DNA from: an uncultured Granulosicoccaceae bacterium
Lineage (GTDB): Bacteria; Pseudomonadota; Gammaproteobacteria; Granulosicoccales; Granulosicoccaceae
Length of the DNA: 64,000 bases
Direction: 5' to 3'
NCBI GenBank assembly: GCA_937920585.1
Contig: CAKZSB010000010.1
Location: 1-64,000 of the forward strand
Shown here: piece after piece, positions 30,001-37,526 of the stretch
Layout: the number at the start of each line of letters is the position of its first letter
Numbering within the stretch: position 1 is the first letter of the stretch
Notes under the pieces: model-generated
Seen by the model: the letters and a program-made list of their open reading frames with translations, nothing else
Told to the model about the DNA's origin: nothing
Databases searched by the model: none
Translations under genes and position numbers: made by a program

Positions 30001-30519
30001 GTAGCGCGATATCCCGGCAGCCTCTTCTATATAGATGCGCATATCTTCAGGGCGGGCCTCGATCAACCGCGAGATCATGCCCTGCTCTATGATCGCGTAG
30101 CTGCGCGGCCCGAGCCCGGTGCCAAGAAAGATGTCGGTGATATCGCGCCGGCGGCAGCGAGCAGCATTGAGAAAATACTGCGACTGCCCGTCACGGGTGA
30201 CCTGCCGCTTGACTGATATCTCGGTGAATTGAGAGTACTGACCACCGAGTTTGCCCGCGCTGTTGTCGAACACGAGCTCCACAGAAGCCTGGCCAACCGG
30301 CTTGCGCGCTGAGGAGCCGGAAAAAATCACATCGTCCATGGACTCGCCGCGCAGATGTTTGGCGGATGACTCGCCCATAACCCAGCGCACAGCATCAATG
30401 GTGTTTGATTTGCCACATCCGTTCGGGCCGACAATCCCGGTAAGGTTGCCCGGCAGATTCAAGGTAGTCGGATCGACAAACGACTTGAACCCTGCTAGCT
30501 TGATTTTGCTCAAACGCAT
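27019..30519 (-). CDS. smc: Chromosome partition protein SMC
   Basis: ATPase that loops and condenses DNA. Walker A GPNGCGKSNT at 31-40, two long coiled-coil arms separated by a hinge at about residues 520-640, ABC signature LLSGGEKAM and Walker B CMLDEVDAPLDDANV near the C-terminus. Length 1166 matches the SMC family rather than MukB, and no mukEF is near. ScpA and ScpB are not in the window. No frameshift over the 3.5 kb. Confidence 0.96.
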   Translation of the reverse strand: MRLSKIKLAGFKSFVDPTTLNLPGNLTGIVGPNGCGKSNTIDAVRWVMGESSAKHLRGESMDDVIFSGSSARKPVGQASVELVFDNSAGKLGGQYSQFTEISVKRQVTRDGQSQYFLNAARCRRRDITDIFLGTGLGPRSYAIIEQGMISRLIEARPEDMRIYIEEAAGISRYKERRKETENRIRHTRDNLDRLNDLREEVDKQLAHLQRQSKMAERYKTLKVEEKQLRAELLGLRWQEYQDALGSFDKRLSERNEAVEAAEAGHAEAELAIDNMRAARGDLDAGMNKIQASYYQLGADITRVEQTIEHQRSQREARERDIARVIQELAEAEQNIVTDRNTLAEIEAGLADAGPTRERCESAFQSMAQICDKAEADFQQWQQDREQVGAEHAEHLKVHQIESARARQLEKNINEVNLRRERLQRELADLEDADLAESLAELTTERESLSTEESQLRIALERAGQALTESREREVANGRELDECRTELQSASGRLASLEALQQAALGGTEKNRLQWLEQHGLADSPQLARMLTIDPGWEKAAEVVLGDFLEAVCVDDLDHVRSQLASQPDAGLKALQNNPEDTEDEQQQWLASVVNSTAGIAELLHGITVCESLSEAMDAREQLQPGESLVTRDGIWMGRHWLCVRPQESGGGVLARQEELDALGAQSEQYRARIDELETRQTSFEAAVVDCEQQRDKLQAVINARHREISTLAGKIESTEARIRQSDVRTLAVRRELEEVSGALEQSTEELDEARTLAAEADAEGAELAEQIEQQEVSRAELVVRRDQARAKLEEVRQDSQQALVKLESMKSVRESTASNLQRMEQQRSQLLVRQDELGIGENAEEDDTDILVAQQEELQQARDDVERNLAEARRKLEQHDEALRQRDRDRSRLQQELTDATALVQQVKMESQEARVRLKTIDEQLEESGVDRAELMPQIPHEATVDSWQTRIEELERRVQRLGPINLAAIEEYREQVQRKEYLDEQYEDITQALETLEEAIRKIDRETKALFRETFDIVNAKLQELFPRLFGGGQAMLELTGDDLLDTGVAVMARPPGKRVSSIHLLSGGEKAMTAVALVFAFFHLRPSPFCMLDEVDAPLDDANVGRFAKMVSEMSSQVQFIFITHNKATMEMSTHLMGVTMQEPGVSRLVAVDVDEAVELAVA

Positions 30520-30618
30520 TTACGATGCCGACCACAACCGAGAGTGTTTTGGTACTGATGAATGCACATCATAACCGTACTGACATCTAACTGCAGCACT
30601 AATCGATAGATTCTCGAA

Positions 30619-31497
30619 ATGTTACCAATCTGCAAAGTTGCTTTTATGCCATGCACAGACACGGGTCGCCAAATCCCCGCCTGCGTAGCCCGCGTCATTG
30701 CGACTGCCCTGGTGCTGGTCACAACCGCGGCACAGGCTCTGGATTTGCCATCCCAGCAGCGCACCCCCGGGGGCGTTGCGCTGATTCAGATACCAGGTGC
30801 ACAGGAAAAACCGGTCGTCACCTTCGATGAAAAGCCGGTCGCAGTGCTGCGCACCGGGCCGAGCTGGACTGCCATGGTCGGCATACCTTTGCTCACGCCC
30901 GCTGGCCCGCAAACCCTCGATATCACACATGACGGTACAACCAGCCAGATTGCCTTCGATGTGTCGGGCAAGGATTACCCGGAACAACACCTGACGATCA
31001 CGAACAAGCGCAAGGTCAATCCGAACGAAGAAGACATGAAGCGCATTCGCAAGGACCGCACGTCAATAGCCAATGCCAAACGATATCGCCATCCGTCGAT
31101 ACTTTCGACCTCCTTCGACATGCCGGTTGAAGGCATAAAAAGCAGCTCGTACGGCTCGCGTCGTTTCTTCAACAAACAACCGCGGCGCCCGCACGGGGGC
31201 ATGGATATCGCCGCGGTCAGTGGCACGCCAATCGTCGCCCCGGGCGATGCCTATGTGATAGAGACCGGGGATTACTTTTTTAGCGGCAAGTGTATTTTCC
31301 TGGCCCACGGCGAGGGCCTGCAGACTTTCTACGCTCATCTGAGCAGCATTGATGTAAAACCTGGCGAGCTCGTGACTCGTGGCCAGAAAATCGGCGAAGT
31401 CGGCGCCACCGGCAGAGTGACGGGTGCACACCTGCACTGGTCGGTTGGTCTGAATCAGACCTGGGTTGACCCGACGCTGTTTTTACGCGAGCAGTAG
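30619..31497 (+). CDS. M23/LytM-type peptidoglycan endopeptidase
   Basis: Predicted exported murein hydrolase or activator. A hydrophobic segment ending AAQALD suggests a signal peptide; an ATG at 30646 would give a more ordinary one than the ATG at 30619. The M23 domain (about 185-285) keeps the zinc motifs PHGGMDIA and HLHW, so it should be active. The N-terminal part (about 45-130) looks beta-rich and unassigned. Divergent from smc with a 99-bp gap; no obvious operon partner. Confidence 0.85.
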   Translation: MLPICKVAFMPCTDTGRQIPACVARVIATALVLVTTAAQALDLPSQQRTPGGVALIQIPGAQEKPVVTFDEKPVAVLRTGPSWTAMVGIPLLTPAGPQTLDITHDGTTSQIAFDVSGKDYPEQHLTITNKRKVNPNEEDMKRIRKDRTSIANAKRYRHPSILSTSFDMPVEGIKSSSYGSRRFFNKQPRRPHGGMDIAAVSGTPIVAPGDAYVIETGDYFFSGKCIFLAHGEGLQTFYAHLSSIDVKPGELVTRGQKIGEVGATGRVTGAHLHWSVGLNQTWVDPTLFLREQ

Positions 31498-31854
31498 ACC
31501 GCTTTCTCGCTATCGCCCCCTGTGTCTCGCAGGGGTGGCCTGCGCACGCCTGAAGTTTTCTGCTGTATCCCTGCCCCGTCGCCGGATCAAGTGCAAACCC
31601 TTCCCTGTAGCAGTATCACCTAATTTCACTAAAGACATTCCCGCGCCGGCCGTAAAAGTGGTCCGTGACATTACGGTCACCGGAAATGGCGCACAGAGCG
31701 CTCGTGTAACAGCGATAACAAGAGCAATGCGCGGGGACACCCAATTACACCACCGATACAAGAATAACGATAACAATCGAGGTTAGCCCAACGACGGCCA
31801 ACCATTTAATAACAGACCGGATGAATCCGGCGCTATTGATTTGGGGTTGAGTTA
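31498..31854. other. 357-bp noncoding stretch with two inverted repeats
   Basis: No credible gene. GTGAC and GTCAC form a perfect inverted repeat (31665-31680), and CCGGAT/ATCCGG another (31817-31830), 25 bp before the astacin gene. A GGGGTTGAG ribosome site precedes the ATG at 31855. The repeats may be operator sites for the protease gene. Confidence 0.4.
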
Positions 31855-33363
31855 ATGAACATCACAAAATCGTGCAACGCACGACGATACGCTACGGGCG
31901 TATCGGCAGTACTTCTGAGTTGTTCACTCAGTATGACCGCGGCCGCAGTACAAGCCGCAGCAAACGGGATTTCCACTGAGTCGAAAACAGTGGACATCAC
32001 TTTCAGGAACGACGCCGTTCACCGACGCGTGCTCGAGTCACGCGATGGTATGGCCATCGCCGAAGACGACATGATTGTCGGCTACGCAGCACAGTTTTTC
32101 TCCTCGGACAGAACTATTCGTGGCTTGGGCAATACTGTTTATGGCCGCACCTGGCCTAACGGCATCGTCCCTTACCAGTTCAGCGAAGACCTCAGTGCAG
32201 CGTCCGAGGCAAAGGTTCGCAGCGCCGTGGCACACTGGAACGAGAACAGCAGTATTCTGCTGGTCGAGCGCACCACCCTGAACGCAGGCGACTACCCGAA
32301 CTACCTGAAATTCATCACAGCCTCGCAATGCGCGTCCTGGGTGGGTTTTCAGGGAACCGGTAGTCAGGACGTTTACGTGGGTGACAACTGCACCACCGGC
32401 AGTATGATCCATGAGATCGGGCACGGACTGGGCTTGCTTCACGAGCACACTCGCCCTGATCGCGACGCCTACGTATCGATTCAGTGGGGCAATATTGTCG
32501 ACGGCAAAGAACACAATTTCGATGTCTTGTCTGACGGCGCAGTGGTGCTCGGTGATTACGACTACGGATCGATCATGCACTATGGCACCCATTTTTTCAG
32601 TGCCGGCAGCGCTGCCACCATCACACCTGTGTTGTCGACAACCGCCACGATCGGTCAACGGGTTGCAACCAGTGAAGGTGATCGCGCCGCGATTGGCACG
32701 CTCTACGAGACCGATCTGTCGATCTCGATCAGCGGAGCTGCACAGGTTACCGAGGGCGATAGCACAGATATGGTGTTAAGCGTGACCAACAATGCCCAAA
32801 ACGGGGCCAACACGCTAAGCATCACTTTGCCCGTTTACTCTGACACACAGCTTCTCGCCTATGGCTCGAGCTTGTGGGATTGTACGCAGCTGGCAACCGG
32901 CGCGAGCATAGAATGCACCACTGACCTGCTGGGTGCGGGCCAGACATCGCAAATATCCCTGAGTGTCAACGCACCTGCCGGTGTAGATGAGATGACGATG
33001 GTGCCAGTGCTGGACTCTCGTACCCAGGACAGTTCAGGCAGCAACAACTCCGACAGCTACACTGTTGCGGTGTTATCTAACGACGGCGGTTCGGGATCCG
33101 GTGGCGGCACCACAGAACCTGTCGCAACACCTCCTGAGCCTGTGATCACGCCCGTGACCGAACCTGACCCGGTATCGGAACCCGCAACCAGTGAGCCGGT
33201 CGCGCAAGAGCCTACTGCACCGATCGTAGTAACAAACAACAACCAACCTGCCACGGCGGCCGCATTAAGTGCATCGGGCGGTGGTGCTGGCGGCATGGGG
33301 CCCGGGCTATTGCTTGGCTTTGTACTTCTGGGCATTCGCCGACGTCTGCAACCGTCCAGCTAA
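31855..33363 (+). CDS. Secreted astacin-like (M12A) metalloprotease with GlyGly-CTERM-like tail
   Basis: Predicted extracellular zinc protease. Signal peptide to about residue 35. Astacin zinc motif HEIGHGLGLLHEHTRPDRD at 186-204, with ligands His186, His190, His196 and catalytic Glu187; the Met-turn SIMHY at 239-243 gives the fifth-ligand Tyr. A beta-sandwich-like domain follows (about 285-395), then a Pro/Thr/Glu-rich linker and a tail reading SGGGAGGMGPGLLLGFVLLG followed by basic residues. That Gly-rich, hydrophobic, Arg-ended tail is the plan of GlyGly-CTERM signals processed by rhombosortase in type II secretion organisms. No rhombosortase is in the window. Confidence 0.85.
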   Translation: MNITKSCNARRYATGVSAVLLSCSLSMTAAAVQAAANGISTESKTVDITFRNDAVHRRVLESRDGMAIAEDDMIVGYAAQFFSSDRTIRGLGNTVYGRTWPNGIVPYQFSEDLSAASEAKVRSAVAHWNENSSILLVERTTLNAGDYPNYLKFITASQCASWVGFQGTGSQDVYVGDNCTTGSMIHEIGHGLGLLHEHTRPDRDAYVSIQWGNIVDGKEHNFDVLSDGAVVLGDYDYGSIMHYGTHFFSAGSAATITPVLSTTATIGQRVATSEGDRAAIGTLYETDLSISISGAAQVTEGDSTDMVLSVTNNAQNGANTLSITLPVYSDTQLLAYGSSLWDCTQLATGASIECTTDLLGAGQTSQISLSVNAPAGVDEMTMVPVLDSRTQDSSGSNNSDSYTVAVLSNDGGSGSGGGTTEPVATPPEPVITPVTEPDPVSEPATSEPVAQEPTAPIVVTNNNQPATAAALSASGGGAGGMGPGLLLGFVLLGIRRRLQPSS

Positions 33364-33383
33364 GGGTTGAGCTGAACCAGGCA

Positions 33384-33413
33384 AAGCCGGATTGCTCTCA
33401 GGCAATCCGGCTT
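33384..33413 (+). terminator. Hairpin terminator after the astacin gene
   Basis: AAGCCGGATTGC and GCAATCCGGCTT form a perfect 12-bp stem with a six-base loop, 20 bp after the stop. The tract after the stem (CGCTTCA) has few T, so termination efficiency is uncertain. Confidence 0.6.
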
Positions 33414-33504
33414 CGCTTCATGACCGGCGTCTAAGCGCACGCCGGATCTCCTGCTCGGTGTTACACTTGGCACTCTCGCATAACCACGATTACCAAAACA
33501 CTCC

Positions 33505-34629
33505 TTGAAGACGATCATGGTCAGCGCTGGAGAGGCCTCCGGCGATCTGCATTGTGCCAATTGCATTCGCAATCTACTAAATTCAACCGCTGACCTGAAG
33601 CTTTTCGGCATGGGTGGAAAACACCTTGCCGATTGCGGTATGGAACTGCTGGTCGATATCGACGCCAACTCAGTGATGGGGTTTGTCGAGGTAGTGCGCA
33701 AATACCCGCAGCTTCGCGCACAACTCAATACGATGATCAACCAGCTGCGCGAGCGCAAACCTGATCTGTTGCTATTGGTCGACTACCCGGGCTTCAACAT
33801 GCGACTAGCGAAAACCGCTCGTGAGCTGGAAATACCTGTTCTCTATTTCATCGCGCCAAAAGTTTGGGCATCGCGCCCACGCAGAATCGGGGTGTTGAAG
33901 CAAACCGTGGATAGAATGGCTGTTATTCTGCCATTCGAAACCCGGATCTACGAAGAGGCAGAGATTCCGGTTACCTACGTTGGCAATCCAATTCTGGACA
34001 ACCCCGGGCTTGTCAGTACGGTGGATAAAATCGAGCCACGTGTTCAACTCACATCGATTCAGTCAATTGCCCTGCTACCCGGCAGTCGCACTGCAGAAAT
34101 CGAACAACACCTGCCCGAGATTCTTGCCAGCGCCCAGATCCTCAGCGACAAGTACGCGCGCGTTAAATTCTATCTTCCCGTGGCAGATACAATCGACCGG
34201 TCATCGCTCGCATCCATGATCGAACCACTCGATCTGACCATCGAACTCGTGGCTGCCGACAACTACGAGTCGCTCGCTCGATGTGACGCGGCGATCGTCG
34301 CTTCTGGTACAGCAACGCTCGAGCTCGCCCTGCTTGGCGTGCCCATGGTGGTTGTGTACCGATTGAATACGCTAAGTTATCGGCTGGCAAAACGCATGCT
34401 ATTGATTGACCATGTAAGCCTGGTCAATATCGTTGCCGGGCAAGAGGTCGCCATTGAACTGATCCAGCACGATATGCAAGCCGCCTCAATTGCCCATGAG
34501 ATTGAAAAGCTGGTGCTCGACAACGACTATCGCAGTGTGAAACTGGAACAGCTGGCCTCGGTATGCGATAAAATCGGCGATTCCGGTGCAGCGGCTAACC
34601 TGGCCAGAACAATTTCTGAAATGCTCTGA
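33505..34629 (+). CDS. lpxB: Lipid-A-disaccharide synthase
   Basis: Joins UDP-diacylglucosamine and lipid X to make the lipid A disaccharide at the inner membrane. SAGEASGDLH near the start, GFVEVVRKYP, LLVDYPGFNMRLA, FIAPKVWASRP, LLPGSRTAEI and ASGTATLELAL are family hallmarks. TTG start at 33505 gives the standard N-terminus. The gene runs opposite to lpxD-fabZ-lpxA and ends 29 bp from lpxA, so it has left the shared operon and needs its own promoter. Confidence 0.95.
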   Translation: MKTIMVSAGEASGDLHCANCIRNLLNSTADLKLFGMGGKHLADCGMELLVDIDANSVMGFVEVVRKYPQLRAQLNTMINQLRERKPDLLLLVDYPGFNMRLAKTARELEIPVLYFIAPKVWASRPRRIGVLKQTVDRMAVILPFETRIYEEAEIPVTYVGNPILDNPGLVSTVDKIEPRVQLTSIQSIALLPGSRTAEIEQHLPEILASAQILSDKYARVKFYLPVADTIDRSSLASMIEPLDLTIELVAADNYESLARCDAAIVASGTATLELALLGVPMVVVYRLNTLSYRLAKRMLLIDHVSLVNIVAGQEVAIELIQHDMQAASIAHEIEKLVLDNDYRSVKLEQLASVCDKIGDSGAAANLARTISEML

Positions 34630-34658
34630 TTGCGCTGGCGGCAAACGCCGGTTAACGC

Positions 34659-35429
34659 CTAACCGACATTTCCTCGCTCACTGTTGCGAATGAAATCGAG
34701 CAATTGCGCAACCGCCTCGTGTTCATTGGCGAGTGCTTCAATCTCTTCGAGCGATTCGTCCTTTACGCCCTTCTTCTTCACCATCTTGAGATAGGTTTTG
34801 TGAATCGCTGAAATTGCCTCGGGGCTGAAGCCCCGCCTTTTCAATCCCTGTTTGTTTACACCTTTGGCCTCGACATAATGCCCGCTCACCAGCAAAAACG
34901 GCGGCACATCTTTGTTGATCACTGACCCCATACCGGAAAAGCTGTGGTCTCCGACTCGACTGAACTGATGCACGAGTGAAAAGCCACCGAGGATCGCATA
35001 GTCGCCAACAGTGACATGCCCGGCCAAAGACGCGGCATTTGCGAATATGGTGTTACTGCCAATAATGCAATCATGGGCAACGTGCACATACGCCATTAGA
35101 AGGTTGTCATCCCCTAGCCGCGTTTCACCACCACCGCCTGTCGTTCCACGATTGATCGTAACGAATTCACGAATGGTGTTGCGATCGCCAATCGCCAGAC
35201 GGCTCTCCTCGCCATCGTACTTGAGGTCCTGCGGATCCTCACCGATTGAGGCGAACTGAAAAATCCGGTTATCTTCACCAATTACGGTGGGCCCTGAAAT
35301 CACTGTATGCGGGCCGATTCGCGTGCCTCGCCCGATCGTGACATCAGCGCCGATAATCGCATATGGCCCGATTTCGCATGACTCATGTACCTGCGCGCCG
35401 CTGTCAATCACCGCTGTTGGATGGATCAC
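34659..35429 (-). CDS. lpxA: UDP-N-acetylglucosamine acyltransferase
   Basis: First step of lipid A synthesis. Left-handed hexapeptide-repeat helix from MIHPTAVIDSG through AYVHVAHDCIIG, which contains the catalytic His, and a C-terminal helical part. 256 residues is typical (262 in E. coli). GTG start sharing GTGA with the fabZ stop. Confidence 0.96.
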   Translation of the reverse strand: MIHPTAVIDSGAQVHESCEIGPYAIIGADVTIGRGTRIGPHTVISGPTVIGEDNRIFQFASIGEDPQDLKYDGEESRLAIGDRNTIREFVTINRGTTGGGGETRLGDDNLLMAYVHVAHDCIIGSNTIFANAASLAGHVTVGDYAILGGFSLVHQFSRVGDHSFSGMGSVINKDVPPFLLVSGHYVEAKGVNKQGLKRRGFSPEAISAIHKTYLKMVKKKGVKDESLEEIEALANEHEAVAQLLDFIRNSERGNVG

Positions 35430-35872
35430 GCGTCAATCTCGTTTTGGGCGATCATCACTTCCGCAGAGCAACAGAGCTGGTCGTTGACCGTGGCAGTCGC
35501 TGAGAATCTCCAGATACCGCTGCGCTTGCGTTGTAACTCAACGCTTATCAACAGTTGGTCTCCCGGTACGACCTGCCGCTTGAATCTGGCCTTGTCTATA
35601 CCGACCAGCAGGTACAGCGTTTCAGGGGTCGGGTAACCACCCACTTCACGAAAGGCCAGAATCGCCGAAGCCTGCGCCATAGACTCAAGAATCAACACAC
35701 CGGGAAAGACCGGGAATTGCGGAAAGTGGCCGACAAAAATCGGCTCGTTGATGGTGATGTTTTTAATGGCTTTGAGGCTTTGCCCCTCTTCGATGTCGAC
35801 CACCCGGTCGATCATCAGGAACGGATAGCGGTGGGGCAGATACTTGATAATTTCGTTGATATCCAACTCCAT
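35426..35872 (-). CDS. fabZ: 3-hydroxyacyl-ACP dehydratase FabZ
   Basis: Dehydration step of fatty-acid elongation. Hot-dog fold with catalytic His in LPHRYPFLMIDRV and Glu in PGVLILESMAQAS. I chose ATG at 35872 (148 residues) with GAGGA upstream; a TTG directly before is the alternative. Between lpxD and lpxA, the usual balance point of fatty-acid and lipid A synthesis. Confidence 0.96.
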   Translation of the reverse strand: MELDINEIIKYLPHRYPFLMIDRVVDIEEGQSLKAIKNITINEPIFVGHFPQFPVFPGVLILESMAQASAILAFREVGGYPTPETLYLLVGIDKARFKRQVVPGDQLLISVELQRKRSGIWRFSATATVNDQLCCSAEVMIAQNEIDA

Positions 35873-35942
35873 CAACGCGTTCCTCGAAGTTGTTCACCAA
35901 AAATCGGATACTGCGCGATCGCAGTTTGATGGTTCGTGCCAG

Positions 35943-36983
35943 CTAACATTGTTTTTCCAGACGCTTAACGACCCGCGCGATCGAGTCAAGCTTGTGCAGT
36001 CGAACCGCGTTCTTCCTCCATGAGCGCGTCGGTTCCAGCGGATAGGCCGATGAATAACTTCCAGGTTGCTCAATAGAACGATTGACAAAGGATTTGGCGG
36101 TGACATGCACTTTATCGCAAATGCTCAGGTGGCCGACGATGCCAACTCCACCCGCGATCGTACAGTTGCTGCCTATGGTCGTACTGCCGGCGATGCCGAC
36201 GCAACCGGCAATCGCGGTGTTCTCGCCAATGTGCACATTGTGAGCGATCTGGATGAGATTATCGAGTATTACGCCACTTTCGATTCGTGTATCACCCAAC
36301 GCACCGCGATCAATGCAGGTGTTGGCACCGACACTTACCCGATCCCCCAGGGTTACCACGCCGAGTTGATGAATCTTCTCCCAGCCGTCCGGTCCCCTCG
36401 CCCAGCCAAATCCATCCGCCCCGACTACAGCACCGCTGTGAATTTCACAATCGTCACCGACCACGCAATCATAGTGAATCGTCGCGTTGGCATGCACACG
36501 TACGCGATCACCGATTCGCGCTCGCGCCCCTATAACCACTCCGGCACCTATAACGCTATCGGCCCCGATTTGCGCACCCGCTTCGACGACTGCATTCGCA
36601 CCGATACTGACACCGCTGGACACCGCAACGTTGTCAGCGATTACTGCAGAAGGGTGGATGATGTCTTTACCGACAGTGGGAGCGAACAGCCTGGAGAGCC
36701 GCGCATAACAAAGATAAGGGTCATCGACCACCAGACGAGTAACATGGGTGGCTTGCGCAAACTCTGCCTGCAAAACGATCGCAGACGCTGCTGTTTGTGC
36801 AACTTGCGAGAGGTATTTTCGATCACTGAGGAAGGTGATGCTGCCCGCACCAGCCTGCTGAATAGACGCAATAGAGGTCAGGACAAGTTCCGGGTCGCCA
36901 ATCAGTTCTGCATTAAGGTATTCGGCAATCCCACCTGCAGTCAGTTTGGTTCTGTCTGCCTGCACGCTGTTATTTATCGTCAA
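35943..36983 (-). CDS. lpxD: UDP-3-O-acylglucosamine N-acyltransferase
   Basis: Third step of lipid A synthesis. N-terminal uridine-binding domain (about 12-105, with GSITFLSDRKYL), then hexapeptide repeats and catalytic His in IAHNVHIGENTAIAG. The start is uncertain: TTG at 36983 overlaps the skp stop by 14 bp; GTG at 36965 would give a slightly shorter protein. Neither has a clear ribosome site. Confidence 0.95.
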   Translation of the reverse strand: MTINNSVQADRTKLTAGGIAEYLNAELIGDPELVLTSIASIQQAGAGSITFLSDRKYLSQVAQTAASAIVLQAEFAQATHVTRLVVDDPYLCYARLSRLFAPTVGKDIIHPSAVIADNVAVSSGVSIGANAVVEAGAQIGADSVIGAGVVIGARARIGDRVRVHANATIHYDCVVGDDCEIHSGAVVGADGFGWARGPDGWEKIHQLGVVTLGDRVSVGANTCIDRGALGDTRIESGVILDNLIQIAHNVHIGENTAIAGCVGIAGSTTIGSNCTIAGGVGIVGHLSICDKVHVTAKSFVNRSIEQPGSYSSAYPLEPTRSWRKNAVRLHKLDSIARVVKRLEKQC

Positions 36984-37524
36984 CGGCAGGCAAGTCCGGG
37001 ACGGCTTGTTGCAGTTCCAGCAATACCTGCTTGGTCACATCAATTCGTTTACTGGCAAACAGTACGCCATCGCTAAGTACCAGGTCGTAGTTGTGTAGAC
37101 GGGCAAAACTCGCGATGGCATCCAGTACCGATACCCGAACACGCTTGAACTCCTGGTTTTTTTGAATATTCAGCTCTTCGCGAAATTCCTGCTCATCGCG
37201 TTTCACGCGCCGCTCGATCTTTCTCAGCTCACGCTTAAGATTCGCGCGTTCGGATTCATCCACCGGGCGATCAGTGTCTTCCAGACGATCACTGATTTCA
37301 TCTATTCGCTGCTTCTGTTCATTGATTTGCTCCTGGCGCGGCGCAAACTCACTTTCAAGTCGACTGCTGGCCGCCTTGGACTGGGGTGCCTCGTCGATAA
37401 GATAGGGTATATCGACAAAGCCGATTTTAGTCGTTTGCGCGTGTACGCCCCCCGCACAAACCAACAACAGCGCACAGGCCGCGCGAAGAATCTTTGGCAA
37501 AACCGGACTGACAATTCTCAGCAT
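36970..37524 (-). CDS. skp: Periplasmic chaperone Skp (OmpH)
   Basis: Holds unfolded outer-membrane proteins in the periplasm before BamA. Signal peptide ending VHAQ, start of mature part KIGFVDIPYLIDEAP, then a long charged coiled coil (about 60-130) typical of the Skp arms and the C-terminal beta strand LVLSDGVLFASKRIDVT. Starts just after the bamA stop (TGATCATG). Confidence 0.93.
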   Translation of the reverse strand: MLRIVSPVLPKILRAACALLLVCAGGVHAQTTKIGFVDIPYLIDEAPQSKAASSRLESEFAPRQEQINEQKQRIDEISDRLEDTDRPVDESERANLKRELRKIERRVKRDEQEFREELNIQKNQEFKRVRVSVLDAIASFARLHNYDLVLSDGVLFASKRIDVTKQVLLELQQAVPDLPAVDDK

Positions 37525-37526
37525 GA

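Noticed and set aside
36066-37076. 336-codon open frame antisense to lpxD
   Set aside because: It mirrors lpxD, whose hexapeptide repeats and catalytic His are clear, and the product has no recognisable domain.
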